Source: Bovifimicola ammoniilytica (GTDB lineage Bacteria; Bacillota; Clostridia; Lachnospirales; Lachnospiraceae). From it: 64,000 bases of DNA. Position 1 is the first letter of the stretch. Every line of letters starts with the position of its first letter. Location: contig NZ_JAOQJN010000008.1 in assembly GCF_025567085.1 (NCBI RefSeq), positions 62,001 to 126,000 of the forward strand. The letters are read 5' to 3'. The notes beneath the pieces are model-generated. The model did no database searches. It had not been told where the DNA came from and saw nothing but the letters and a program-made list of their open reading frames with translations. A program made the translations under genes and the position numbers. Shown one piece after another: positions 8,229 through 16,545 of the stretch.

Positions 8229-9014
8229 ATGGTTTTTGAAAAATTAAACGATAATCAGATTAAATGTGTACTTGATAAAGAAGATTTATTTTCCAGAAAA
8301 ATTAATATAAAGGATTTATTTTATGGTTCCCCGGAAACAGAACAGTTGTTTAAAGAAGTGGTTTCAAAAGCCCAGGTTAACTTTGATTTTAATACTCAGA
8401 AATTTCCTATATCTATTGATGCCATCCCCCTTCCCAATGATACTCTTGTAATAATTATTACTATAGTTGAAGATCCTGAAGAAATCGATTCAAGATTTTC
8501 AAGATTTACACCTGATCCTAATGCTGCATCAGACAAATTATTTTCATCCAAAGCAGATACATCTGCCGGTCATGAAGATATTTTTAGCTTTTTTAATAAT
8601 ATTGCAAATCAGATTTCTAATTCTCCTAAAGATTCACCGGAAAATCCTAATTTATTTGATTCAGCTAAAAATACTTCGCCTACATTTGAGAATGCTATTA
8701 TCGAGGCACCTTATGGTGTCACACCAGCATACACTATCATCTTCAAATTTGAAAATATTGATAAAATTATTGAACTCTCAAATATGCTTATAAAAATTTA
8801 CCATGACCAAAATTCATTATATAAACTTGGCACTTCCTATTATCTTTTTGTATACTATACCTTGGATAATAAAGAATATTTTTATAGAATATGCGATTTG
8901 ATAAGCGAATACGGAAATCTGGTTATTAACAGTCCGACTACGTTAGAACACATTTTAGAGCATGCTGAATTAATCATAGCCGATACCGCTATCCAGGAAT
9001 TATCGCAAATCTAA
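8229..9014 (+). CDS. mecA: MecA-family adaptor protein for ClpC
   Basis: The first 95 residues follow MecA closely. They open with FEKLNDNQIKCVLDKEDL, followed by the IPLP...LVIIITIVEDPEE segment, which is the substrate-binding half in Bacillus MecA. A low-complexity Ser/Asn/Pro linker (about 98-155) separates it from the C-terminal half (160-261). That half has the YTIIFKFENIDKIIELS and YYLFVYY segments that bind ClpC. The 261-residue length is normal. MecA delivers targets to the ClpCP protease. AAAGGAGG lies 8 nt upstream of the ATG. It is divergent from the kinase operon. Confidence 0.9.
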   Translation: MVFEKLNDNQIKCVLDKEDLFSRKINIKDLFYGSPETEQLFKEVVSKAQVNFDFNTQKFPISIDAIPLPNDTLVIIITIVEDPEEIDSRFSRFTPDPNAASDKLFSSKADTSAGHEDIFSFFNNIANQISNSPKDSPENPNLFDSAKNTSPTFENAIIEAPYGVTPAYTIIFKFENIDKIIELSNMLIKIYHDQNSLYKLGTSYYLFVYYTLDNKEYFYRICDLISEYGNLVINSPTTLEHILEHAELIIADTAIQELSQI

Positions 9015-9072
9015 AGTCTAATCTAAGAATATCGAAACATCATATAATAATTTCGTAAATTTGAGCAAACAA

Positions 9073-9115
9073 AAAAATGTATCCTGATTTTATATATTTC
9101 ACAGGATACATTTTT
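9073..9115. terminator. Bidirectional terminator between mecA and the DUF1858 gene
   Basis: AAAAATGTATCCTG (9073-9086) pairs perfectly with CAGGATACATTTTT (9102-9115). The A-run and T-run flank the stem, so it can work for both converging genes. Confidence 0.85.
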
Positions 9116-9155
9116 CTGCCATACAAGGCTTTCAATTTATTTTATATTTACCCGA

Positions 9156-9359
9156 TTATTTTGTTGCTAAATAATCATTAATCTCTGATACTAATTCATC
9201 AGCATTTAATCCGTGAACCATTGCTGCTTCTTCAAGGCTTTCACCCTGTGCAGAAGGACAACCAATGCAATGCATTCCTGAACTAAGGAGAATTGGAATA
9301 ATTCCATCATCTATTCTAACAATTTCACCAATTAACATATCTTTTGAAACTTTTGACAT
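9156..9359 (-). CDS. DUF1858 redox-disulfide small protein
   Basis: The 67-residue protein matches the DUF1858 (hybrid-cluster-protein-associated redox disulfide) domain along its whole length. It has an N-terminal DMLIGEIV segment, GMHCIGCPSAQGESLEEAAMVHG with a CxxC pair, and a C-terminal NADELVSEIND helix. Such proteins occur in anaerobes, alone or fused to nitrosative-stress and hybrid-cluster proteins. The exact role is unknown. It has its own leader and is next to the ferredoxin gene, divergently transcribed, which fits a redox role. Confidence 0.8.
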   Translation of the reverse strand: MSKVSKDMLIGEIVRIDDGIIPILLSSGMHCIGCPSAQGESLEEAAMVHGLNADELVSEINDYLATK

Positions 9360-9540
9360 AAATTACCTCATTTCTGCGATGTTCCGGTTTTTATGCCATT
9401 ATTCGTATTAACATCGCTAAACAAATAATGACTTTATGGCACAATTATCACTTTTTTCGCCATCGCATACATTATATTACACGGCATTTATTAATGCAAC
9501 TTTATTTTGTAATTGCACTTTATTTAGAACGTAAAAATAC

Positions 9541-9569
9541 TTGAATAGTTCCTCTATTTGTATTAAAAT
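9541..9569 (+). promoter_or_regulatory. Promoter of ferredoxin gene
   Basis: TTGAAT (9541-9546) and TAAAAT (9564-9569) have a 17-bp spacer. The leader of about 55 nt ends in AAAGGAGG before the ATG at 9630. Confidence 0.65.
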
Positions 9570-9629
9570 AGCAATAAGATTTGAACACAAATCTGCGATT
9601 TACTTATATATTCTAAAGGAGGAAGAATT

Positions 9630-9800
9630 ATGGCACACGTAATTAACGACGGATGTTTAATGTGTGGAGCTTGCGCTGGCGCCTGTCCAGTAGGAGCAAT
9701 CTCTGAGGGTGCAGACAAATACGTTATCGATGCTGATACATGTATCGATTGCGGAGCTTGTGAAGGCGGATGTCCAGCAGGCGTTATCTCTGCAGAATAA
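9630..9800 (+). CDS. 2[4Fe-4S] ferredoxin
   Basis: This 56-residue protein carries two clostridial-type cluster motifs: CLMCGACAGACP in the first half and CIDCGACEGGCP in the second. Each has the CxxCxxCxxxCP spacing that binds one [4Fe-4S] cluster after exchange of the last cysteine between halves. It is a soluble low-potential electron carrier for anaerobic metabolism. AAAGGAGG stands 7 nt before the ATG. A strong promoter and a perfect terminator enclose the gene, so it is transcribed alone. Confidence 0.95.
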   Translation: MAHVINDGCLMCGACAGACPVGAISEGADKYVIDADTCIDCGACEGGCPAGVISAE

Positions 9801-9830
9801 TCATTCCACATTTTTAAAATAAGACAAAAT

Positions 9831-9874
9831 AATAAGACCATTACACTAACTATATTAGGTGTAATGGTCTTATT
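9831..9874. terminator. Terminator of ferredoxin gene
   Basis: AATAAGACCATTACAC (9831-9846) pairs over 16 bp with 9859-9874. The right arm ends CTTATT and is followed by TGTTAATT, a modest T-run. Confidence 0.8.
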
Positions 9875-9905
9875 TGTTAATTATTATTATCTTTTGTATT
9901 ATCTA

Positions 9906-9986
9906 TTATTCATAGATATGTTTTTTCTTTTCTTTACTTTTGACCTGTTTCTTTTTAAGTGGATGTTTTGGATTCTTATCTGCCAT
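9906..9986 (-). CDS. Very small lysine-rich protein downstream of hsp20
   Basis: A 26-codon frame encodes MADKNPKHPLKKKQ, then VKSKEKKKHIYE and a stop. AGAGG lies about 9 nt before the ATG. Ten of 26 residues are lysine. It follows hsp20 by 56 bp on the same strand without an intervening terminator, so it is probably co-transcribed from the heat-shock promoter. I do not recognise a family. It could be a nucleic-acid- or ribosome-binding micropeptide, or chance. Confidence 0.45.
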   Translation of the reverse strand: MADKNPKHPLKKKQVKSKEKKKHIYE

Positions 9987-10042
9987 AACTTATCGCCTCT
10001 TTTCTATATTTAACAGGTTATATAAGATTCTTCTATCTAAGA

Positions 10043-10504
10043 TTATCCTTCAATAGCAATATATTTGTTTTCTTCAACTTCTTTGGCCTCTTTCTTTGGA
10101 ACAAAGAGTTTTAAGATACCATGTTTAAATTCACCTTTAATGTCTTCCTGTTTTACTTCACTGCCAACATAAAAGCTTCTCTCACATGCTCCGGCATAAC
10201 GTTCCCTACGAATGTAATGTCCAGTTTCTTTATCCTTTTCATCTTTGTCAAGACCTTTAGCTGCGCTAATTGTCAGGTAACCATTTTCAAGTGAAGCCTT
10301 AACTTCATCTTTTGTAAATCCAGGTAAGTCAATTTCTAATTCATAACCGTTATCATTCTCTTTAATATCGGTTTTCATTATTCTTCCTGCTTTCTTACCA
10401 TATAATTTCTTATCCACATTTCTCATATCTTTATCATTATAAAATGGGAAATCATCAAACCAGTCATCAAATAAATTTTCTCCAAAAATACTAGGCATTA
10501 ACAT
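10043..10504 (-). CDS. hsp20: Small heat-shock protein, Hsp20/alpha-crystallin family
   Basis: The 153-residue protein has a short N-terminal arm (SIFGENLFDDWFDDFPF) and an alpha-crystallin domain at about 42-140. Visible landmarks are YELEIDLPGFTKDEVKASLENGYLTISA and the hallmark GILKLFVPKKEA (G-x-L). It forms oligomers that hold unfolding proteins in the cytoplasm. GGAGAG lies 7 nt before the ATG. A CIRCE-type operator overlaps its promoter, so HrcA-controlled heat induction is expected. Confidence 0.95.
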   Translation of the reverse strand: MLMPSIFGENLFDDWFDDFPFYNDKDMRNVDKKLYGKKAGRIMKTDIKENDNGYELEIDLPGFTKDEVKASLENGYLTISAAKGLDKDEKDKETGHYIRRERYAGACERSFYVGSEVKQEDIKGEFKHGILKLFVPKKEAKEVEENKYIAIEG

Positions 10505-10631
10505 AAGTCATCTCTCCTTTTCTAAAATACTATGTTTGTTTACCATGTTTCTCTGGAACTGGGATGTTCAGGGAGCTCATAGGACTTACTTCATATCCTT
10601 TTTTTGCATCCCTTTCCTTTGTTCTAGGTGT

Positions 10632-10660
10632 AATATAACACTTATTATTAGCAATGTCAA
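10632..10660 (-). promoter_or_regulatory. Promoter of hsp20
   Basis: On the minus strand TTGACA (10655-10660) and TATATT (10632-10637) are 17 bp apart. This is a near-consensus vegetative promoter. The leader is about 120 nt long. Confidence 0.8.
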
Positions 10661-10674
10661 GAGGTGAGTGCTAT
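10648..10674. promoter_or_regulatory. CIRCE operator (HrcA site) over the hsp20 promoter
   Basis: The plus strand reads TTAGCAATG, nine bases, then GAGTGCTAT. CIRCE is TTAGCACTC-N9-GAGTGCTAA. The match is 15 of 18 with the exact 9-bp spacer. The element covers the -35 hexamer, as expected for repression by HrcA. Confidence 0.75.
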
Positions 10675-10704
10675 TTTTTTGTGAACATTTTGTGAACATT
10701 CTTT

Positions 10705-12114
10705 TTATTCATTTATTCTATTTTTAAATGCGGACACAGCAACAATAATTCCTGCAATCATTATTATTACTAATTCCATAACCTGCGTAGTATCACCAGT
10801 CTTTGGAGCTTTTGCATTTGACGTTTTTGTATCTGTTGCTTTCTCTTCTAAATTGTTATTATCGTTCTTACCAATAACTTCATTGCTATTATTATCATTA
10901 TTATCAGAATCATTTCTGCTATTATCATCTGTGCTATATACAAGTGCATATGTCGAAAATTTATCCGTGTCAAATGAAATTGTACCGTTTTCCTTATCAT
11001 AGATAACCGGTATCTTAGCAAATGATTTGCTTCCGTCAGCCTCCATATGCTCGCGAATTATATAAAAGCTGCCATCTTTGCCCTTTAAATCATCAGCAAG
11101 ATTAAATGTAACTGTCAGATTATTGGTAAGTTCTGTTAACTTATTTTCCCATGCTTCAGTCTTGTTTCCTTTATTAATAACACTGTATAAATTCATGTCA
11201 AGATATGCGCTTACCACGTCATTTCCCACATTTTCTTTTATATCACCCTCTAAAACAGCTGCCTCATTTTCTGACAAATCCTTAACTTCTAGTCGGATAT
11301 TGCCTGAATCCACAACATTTTCACCATTAGAAATGCTTCCTGACTTCACATCCGAACTCTCTGTATTAATAATATCATTTGTCTTAGTAAATAAAGCACT
11401 CAGATGAAGATTTGTACGAGGCATTATAAATGTAAATGTACTGACTTCGCTGCCTGCTGTTATTGTGTTTCCGTTTAATGAACCTGCCACAAACTGATAA
11501 CCATAATCAGGCTTAATTTTTACAGTAACCATACTATCAGGTTTAATTGCCACCAGACCAACTTTTTCATTCTGGTCATTTATATTTTCAATGCCGTTGC
11601 TTCCATCAGGCAGTATTGCTGAGATTATCCTGACACTTCCATTTGCAACCTTACCATCTTCACCAAATGTATCGTCATAAGCCCAGGTAACCGTATAGAC
11701 ACCGCTGCCCGCCTTACTTATCTCGATATCATACATATCTGCTTCTGCAACGGTGTAGACCTGCCAGCCATCTTCTTCCACACCATCTACTTTATCTCCA
11801 TTAATTTTAGCCTCAATGGAATATCCAAACTGCGGAAGAATTGATATCTTATGCATATCAGCTTTTTCCACATTAACCATATTATCTGTTACCACGCAAT
11901 CATCAACTTTAATGTATGGTCCAAAAGTATCTAATAATTCCAGTCCTGACTTAATGTTTACTGTTACCGTCTTAGGATTAACTAATCTTACATCTGCGCC
12001 TTGCACATTTTCACCTGATAGCATTGTCCCAAACACACATATCATAACTAAGCCTAGTAACCATGCCATTTTATTCTTAAATTTTAATGACTTTTTCTTC
12101 TTTGTCTTAACCAT
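10705..12114 (-). CDS. Secreted surface protein with sortase-type C-terminus
   Basis: The 469-residue protein has an N-terminal signal peptide (lysine-rich start, then MAWLLGLVMICVFGTML) and beta-rich repeats in the body. Its C-terminus is APKTGDTTQ, a hydrophobic helix and a short charged tail (FKNRINE). APKTG is a variant of the LPxTG sorting signal, so covalent attachment to peptidoglycan is likely. An Asn/Asp-rich spacer (DDNSRNDSDNNDNNSNE) precedes the sorting signal and probably spans the wall. I start at ATG 12114, where AGGTGAG stands about 5 nt upstream; ATG 12135 lacks a ribosome site. Ligand unknown. It directly follows the LuxR-type gene. Confidence 0.75.
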   Translation of the reverse strand: MVKTKKKKSLKFKNKMAWLLGLVMICVFGTMLSGENVQGADVRLVNPKTVTVNIKSGLELLDTFGPYIKVDDCVVTDNMVNVEKADMHKISILPQFGYSIEAKINGDKVDGVEEDGWQVYTVAEADMYDIEISKAGSGVYTVTWAYDDTFGEDGKVANGSVRIISAILPDGSNGIENINDQNEKVGLVAIKPDSMVTVKIKPDYGYQFVAGSLNGNTITAGSEVSTFTFIMPRTNLHLSALFTKTNDIINTESSDVKSGSISNGENVVDSGNIRLEVKDLSENEAAVLEGDIKENVGNDVVSAYLDMNLYSVINKGNKTEAWENKLTELTNNLTVTFNLADDLKGKDGSFYIIREHMEADGSKSFAKIPVIYDKENGTISFDTDKFSTYALVYSTDDNSRNDSDNNDNNSNEVIGKNDNNNLEEKATDTKTSNAKAPKTGDTTQVMELVIIMIAGIIVAVSAFKNRINE

Positions 12115-12138
12115 ATTTCTCACCTGCTTTCTCATATT

Positions 12139-13542
12139 TTATACATTCTTTCTCCAATTATAATAAAACTGTATAAGACCAATACGTGATTTCGTATCAG
12201 TTTTATTATTCAAATTGGTTATATGTCTGTATAACACTGCTCTCGACATTGAGATTTTAACCGCTATATCCTGTACATTTTCATCAGAAATTAACAGCGT
12301 TTTCAGCACTTCACTTTCCCTTGGCGTAAGTGAGAATTTCTCACAGAATGTCCGGAATTTTTCTTCTTCATCTGCCTCATAAGTCACTTTTTCCTTTTCA
12401 TCTGTATCTGTTTTTCTTTCAAACTGATTTGAATAAATATACAGAACAATACTTATCAACGCAAACAGGCATAAAGCTGTGATTATAATTAGCATTACGT
12501 CGTTCTTAAGCAGGGCAACTGACAACGCTCCCGTAAGTATGGCGCACAAATTATTAGTAGCACGCCCAAGTCCCGCAAAAAGTTTCGGGACTTTCGTATT
12601 CCCCGACAACTCTATAAATGCTGTAGAAAAGAACACAACAAAGAACCCTGCCGAGATGTAGAAAAGTATTAACCCAACTAAGAAAGGTCCTCCCAGTTCA
12701 GTAACTACGACACATATTGTAGACAACAGCGTTACACAATACATTGTAATATTCATATATTTTCGTTCACCAATATCATATATAAAGCCTGCCATCAGAC
12801 CGCTTAGAGCAAGAATAAGCCGTGGCCATTGTCCAATATCGACGCTCCCGCCTGCGTGTACTAAAGTTACGGAAATATTTAATGTAGAGAAAATGCAGCT
12901 CATAAGTACAACTGCAAGTGTCAAGGCTACACCTGCAATTAAAGGGCTCTTCATATTTCCCATTCCATTTATGTACAATACATTTTCATCTGGTATATAA
13001 TCTTCTAACTTCATAATCAGCACCACGAATACTGCTAGTGTCACTGCTACGAATACCGATTCTCCAAGTTCACTAAATACCAGATTATTATTAATAAACT
13101 GCATAAATATACCAAGTGCATACGCAATACCAATATTTTCTGCTAAATGTTTACGCTCGCTTATGACAACGCTGAATATATAATGAATCTCACCTCCTAA
13201 TATTCCTAATACAGCAAACAACAGACACCCCGGCAGCAATACTGACATATACGAACTGTGCCTGCATATCGTAAAAATGCATATTATACCGGCCAATGCG
13301 CTTGCAAATGCCATAATGTATTTGCTGCTGCCACTTATGATTTTGTCCAGTATCGGATATAAGAAGAATCCCATACAGCTTGCTCCAAGAATATAGCTTT
13401 CTGCCAACACCACACTCTCTGAACTTGCAACATATGTCATCATATTGTCAAACATATATTCTGCGCCCAGAAATACAAAGTTGAAAAATGCCAATGCGAC
13501 TACAGACAAAATTCTTTTTCTGTTTTCTAAATCTATCTTCAT
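12139..13542 (-). CDS. LuxR-type regulator fused to a 12-helix membrane domain
   Basis: The 467-residue protein has about 12 hydrophobic helices (residues 10-365) resembling a major-facilitator-like bundle. A cytoplasmic linker follows, then a C-terminal LuxR DNA-binding domain (about 400-462) with SLTPRESEVLKTLL and the recognition region VAVKISMSRAVLYRHITNL. Such membrane-LuxR fusions occur in Clostridia and Coriobacteria and are thought to sense small molecules at the membrane. It ends 24 bp before the surface-protein gene, which may be a target. A 7-bp tandem repeat array and a dyad lie upstream. The ribosome site GAGAGGAA is about 10 nt from the ATG. Confidence 0.75.
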   Translation of the reverse strand: MKIDLENRKRILSVVALAFFNFVFLGAEYMFDNMMTYVASSESVVLAESYILGASCMGFFLYPILDKIISGSSKYIMAFASALAGIICIFTICRHSSYMSVLLPGCLLFAVLGILGGEIHYIFSVVISERKHLAENIGIAYALGIFMQFINNNLVFSELGESVFVAVTLAVFVVLIMKLEDYIPDENVLYINGMGNMKSPLIAGVALTLAVVLMSCIFSTLNISVTLVHAGGSVDIGQWPRLILALSGLMAGFIYDIGERKYMNITMYCVTLLSTICVVVTELGGPFLVGLILFYISAGFFVVFFSTAFIELSGNTKVPKLFAGLGRATNNLCAILTGALSVALLKNDVMLIIITALCLFALISIVLYIYSNQFERKTDTDEKEKVTYEADEEEKFRTFCEKFSLTPRESEVLKTLLISDENVQDIAVKISMSRAVLYRHITNLNNKTDTKSRIGLIQFYYNWRKNV

Positions 13543-13630
13543 TCGTGTAGTGTTCCTCTCTTCTTAAATCTAATAATTAAAACTCAGATTTCAAACTTTA
13601 TGCTTTATACTTCAACTTTCAAGTTTCAAA

Positions 13631-13682
13631 TCTCTAATCTCTAATCTCTAATCTCTAATCTCTAATCTCTAATCTCTAATCA
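13631..13682. repeat. Seven tandem copies of a 7-bp unit (TCTCTAA)
   Basis: TCTCTAA is repeated seven times without error (13631-13679) plus a partial eighth unit. The array lies about 90 bp upstream of the membrane-LuxR start codon and downstream of the likely promoter and dyad, so it would be in the leader. It is in the 13543-13997 gap, which otherwise holds the dyad at 13723-13751, AT-rich DNA and the terminator at 13938-13974, and no gene. Confidence 0.9.
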
Positions 13683-13722
13683 ATATTATATATATTACAA
13701 GATTTATGTCTATATTATAAAC

Positions 13723-13751
13723 AAATGTCACCCATATTCAAGGTGACATTT
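13723..13751. promoter_or_regulatory. Dyad upstream of membrane-LuxR gene (copy 1)
   Basis: AAATGTCACC, nine bases, GGTGACATTT is a perfect 10-bp dyad followed by TCTCTAA after one base. A minus-strand promoter-like TTGAAT-N16-TATAAT (35 and 10 elements at about 13735-13740 and 13713-13718) overlaps it. A second copy with the same spacer lies at 16500-16528. It could be an operator or an RNA hairpin. Confidence 0.55.
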
Positions 13752-13937
13752 GTCTCTAACTGCAGTTTTTATAACATTTGTGTAGCTTTTGCACGATATT
13801 TAATTGTTCTATTTATATAATAACTTCTTTAATTGTTCCCACAACATTTATATTTTCTTATATCTTATTTTGGTATATTTTTAATCTTTTTCTTAAAGGC
13901 AAATTCTATCTAAAAATATACTATTATTCCAAGACAC

Positions 13938-13974
13938 AAAAAAAGCTGCAATAAAACTTTTCGTATTATTGCAA
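13938..13974 (-). terminator. Terminator of the double-receiver gene
   Basis: On the minus strand TTGCAATAA pairs with TTATTGCAG, followed by CTTTTTTTG. It lies 24 bp after the stop at 13998. Confidence 0.8.
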
Positions 13975-13997
13975 CCGAACTATCTATGTAATATACC

Positions 13998-14864
13998 TTA
14001 GACTTCTAGCTTTGCATCCATGCATTTCTCAATAATTCTCGTAACTATTTCCTTATCAAGTGGCTTTAAGATACAACCTGCAGGTTTTAATCTGATAATT
14101 GATGCAATATTTCTCTTTTCTGCAATCTTCGTTAAGAACACAACCGGAAGTTTCCTTAATTCCTCATCGTTTCTTATCATTTCCAGCATTATCCTCCCCT
14201 CACACAGAGGCATTTCATAGCTTAAAAACATCATATCCGGTCTGTCTTTTTCTAACATACGCATTGCCTGTAATTCAGTACCCGCTGCTGATACTCTGTA
14301 TCTGTCTCCAATAATTGATTTCATATCGTTATAGATTTCATCATCATTATCTACCAGCAAAATATGTTTTCGTTTGTCAGCATCAGCTTCATTATCCAAT
14401 TCAGCTTCATCCCATATATCCGTTTTGTTTTTAATTTTATCCTCATTTTCTATATAGTTACTTACATCTGATATATCTTTATGTTCTGCATTTTCATCTT
14501 CCGTTATATGCAATCTGTCCGCAATGCATTTCATAATATCCCTATTCTTAATAGGCCTATATAAATGTGTATACTGCGTTTTAGAATACAGCATCTCATA
14601 CTGCATCGTATCTTCTTTTTTACCTATGGTAATTATAGGAATAGCTGCATGTACAATCGTCAGGATATAGAATAGCTTTGAACTTATATTCTGATAACAA
14701 CTTATAAATACCACCACCATATCCGGTCTGAACATTCTAATCATATGCGATACATCTTCCGCATTCTTCATAGAACACAACTGAACCTGATACCGACTTA
14801 ACATAGCCTCTTGTATACAATGGGCCGTATCATTAAAATCTGCTACAAATAAAATTCTTTTCAT
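13998..14864 (-). CDS. Double receiver-domain protein without phosphoacceptor aspartates
   Basis: The 288-residue protein contains two CheY-like receiver folds (about 1-122 and 164-288) joined by an acidic linker, and no output domain. The second copy keeps the acidic pair (LLVDNDDE), a threonine (FLTK) and the lysine (LKPLD). Its acceptor position in RPDMMFLSYEMP is serine instead of aspartate. The first copy is more degenerate: its equivalent segment is RPDMVVVFISCYQN. Both are therefore predicted not to be phosphorylated in the normal way. It lies between the two LuxR-family genes and may act as a protein-binding module in their pathway. Confidence 0.7.
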   Translation of the reverse strand: MKRILFVADFNDTAHCIQEAMLSRYQVQLCSMKNAEDVSHMIRMFRPDMVVVFISCYQNISSKLFYILTIVHAAIPIITIGKKEDTMQYEMLYSKTQYTHLYRPIKNRDIMKCIADRLHITEDENAEHKDISDVSNYIENEDKIKNKTDIWDEAELDNEADADKRKHILLVDNDDEIYNDMKSIIGDRYRVSAAGTELQAMRMLEKDRPDMMFLSYEMPLCEGRIMLEMIRNDEELRKLPVVFLTKIAEKRNIASIIRLKPAGCILKPLDKEIVTRIIEKCMDAKLEV

Positions 14865-14926
14865 AATCGTCCCTCCTGATATTCAGTGGTAGTAGTTCTA
14901 TACAAATATTTCATTTCCTGCGTAAA

Positions 14927-16393
14927 TCACAAAATATTATTTTCTTTTGCAACCTTTACCGCACGTCTGCGGTTATTAACGCTTAACTTTTTATATATAT
15001 TTTTGGAATGAAATTTTACTGTATTTATGCTGATTCCCATAAAATATGCAATTTCTGAATTTGTTCTTTCATTTGCCATTAACTGTAACACTTCACGTTC
15101 AGTTTCCGTAAGACTTGGGAAATCTTTTCTACATTCCTTGAGATAATCAGGATATAATAATGCCATTTTCTTAGACAATGCTATCAGATGATTGATATAA
15201 CTGTTTAGACCAACTTCTTTAATATTACGATTTCGTTTGTAATCTCTTAATAACAGATATGCCTTCTCACCTTCATCTGCAATTAATCTGTCTAATTTTC
15301 TTTTCTTAGCTACTTTTATAACCTCGTCCATTAATCCATATGCTTCATCACATTTTCCACCAGAATAATATGCTATCGCACACAATAGCTTTAATTCACA
15401 CAAATCTATAACCCGATGTCCGTCCTGCAATATTTTTCTTAATAATTCACCAATTGCAACTACCGAATAATATTTGCCCTCAATTAAATATGCACGCATT
15501 TTTATCATATAACGAAATACGTCTGTCATGCACAATCTGCCATATTCGTTTGGTGATTCATTCTCAAGCCACTTCTTAACCTCTGTTATATCGTTATCAT
15601 ACATCGCACCCCACGCACGTAATGAATTATGATTCTCTGTTAACCACCTGCTGTCTGTCGATGTAATCTTATTATAAATCTGGTCTAACATTGGATATAG
15701 AACTGCAATCTGACCCGTAGCAATCATAATTCGCATTTGCAGATATAAAGCTGCAAACAGCACTGCGACCTCTCCGTTCTGTTCAATAATCGGAATATTT
15801 CCAACTAACGATGCTATTGCGCCAAAGCAGTCATCTTCCATATAACAAATTTCCGCATATGCAACCTCATACATTCCTATTGCACTGTCACCATACAATG
15901 CACTTAAACATTTCTTTACCTCTCCCTTATGTCCCTTAATAAAATCTCTATACTCTGATAGATCACGAAAACCATTAATAAGGCTTACTCTTCCTGCTGC
16001 AATAGGTAAATTAGGTTTCATATAGTCGGCATTTGACGAAAGTTTTCTGACTGCATGCCAGAATTTATTATTATTTCGTGCCGGAATAATTATATCTAAA
16101 TGTAATCTCATAAATTCAATTTGATCAACACACTGTGCATATTCACGAGCCTTGTTTAAATCTCCATATATTGAGCATATAATTGCTGCAGCGGTTGACA
16201 GATATGGTGTAGCTTTTATCTCTTCTTCAGGAAATGCAAATATGTACTTATCACAATTTTTAAAACCACTTAAGGCGCAAGGTCCCCAGAATATTTTCAA
16301 AAGTTGTGTTTTTAATTCTTCTAAATTATTCTGTAATAACAGTTTGTCCAATTCTTCCGGATTAAAACGTTCATTTGCCCTGTTTTTAAGCAT
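14927..16393 (-). CDS. LuxR-family regulator with MalT-like helical repeat region
   Basis: The 488-residue protein has a long helical middle typical of the TPR-like superhelix of MalT/LAL regulators. It ends in a LuxR DNA-binding domain (about 425-488) with SLTETEREVLQLMANERTNS and ISINTVKFHSKNIYKKL. It lacks the usual N-terminal P-loop ATPase, so it is a short, ATPase-less relative. The ATG at 16393 has AGGAGG 9 nt upstream; GTG 16399 would be too close. A dyad matching one upstream of the other LuxR gene lies about 110 bp upstream. Target genes are not evident. Confidence 0.75.
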   Translation of the reverse strand: MLKNRANERFNPEELDKLLLQNNLEELKTQLLKIFWGPCALSGFKNCDKYIFAFPEEEIKATPYLSTAAAIICSIYGDLNKAREYAQCVDQIEFMRLHLDIIIPARNNNKFWHAVRKLSSNADYMKPNLPIAAGRVSLINGFRDLSEYRDFIKGHKGEVKKCLSALYGDSAIGMYEVAYAEICYMEDDCFGAIASLVGNIPIIEQNGEVAVLFAALYLQMRIMIATGQIAVLYPMLDQIYNKITSTDSRWLTENHNSLRAWGAMYDNDITEVKKWLENESPNEYGRLCMTDVFRYMIKMRAYLIEGKYYSVVAIGELLRKILQDGHRVIDLCELKLLCAIAYYSGGKCDEAYGLMDEVIKVAKKRKLDRLIADEGEKAYLLLRDYKRNRNIKEVGLNSYINHLIALSKKMALLYPDYLKECRKDFPSLTETEREVLQLMANERTNSEIAYFMGISINTVKFHSKNIYKKLSVNNRRRAVKVAKENNIL

Positions 16394-16499
16394 ACGCACT
16401 CACCTCCTGTTTTCTTATATTTTATGACATTTTATTATATTTTTGTACTATCCGTAAGTGTAGTTTAGAATATCCTGCCAATTATTATATTAACATACA

Positions 16500-16528
16500 A
16501 AATGTCACCTTTATATAAGGCGACATTT
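16500..16528. promoter_or_regulatory. Dyad upstream of MalT-like LuxR gene (copy 2)
   Basis: AAATGTCACC, nine bases, GGCGACATTT, with TCTCTAAT two bases later. It differs from copy 1 (13723-13751) by one arm base and keeps the same spacer length. It lies between the stop of the MerR-like gene (16546) and the LuxR start (16393). A weak terminator for the MerR-like gene is an alternative reading, since a short T-rich stretch follows on the minus strand. Confidence 0.55.
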
Positions 16529-16545
16529 ATCTCTAATCATATAAT

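Noticed and set aside
13631..13682. Resemblance of the TTAGAGA array to telomere-type repeats
   Set aside because: The chromosome context is bacterial and the unit matches the local TCTCTAA that follows the nearby dyads, so a local slippage origin is simpler.
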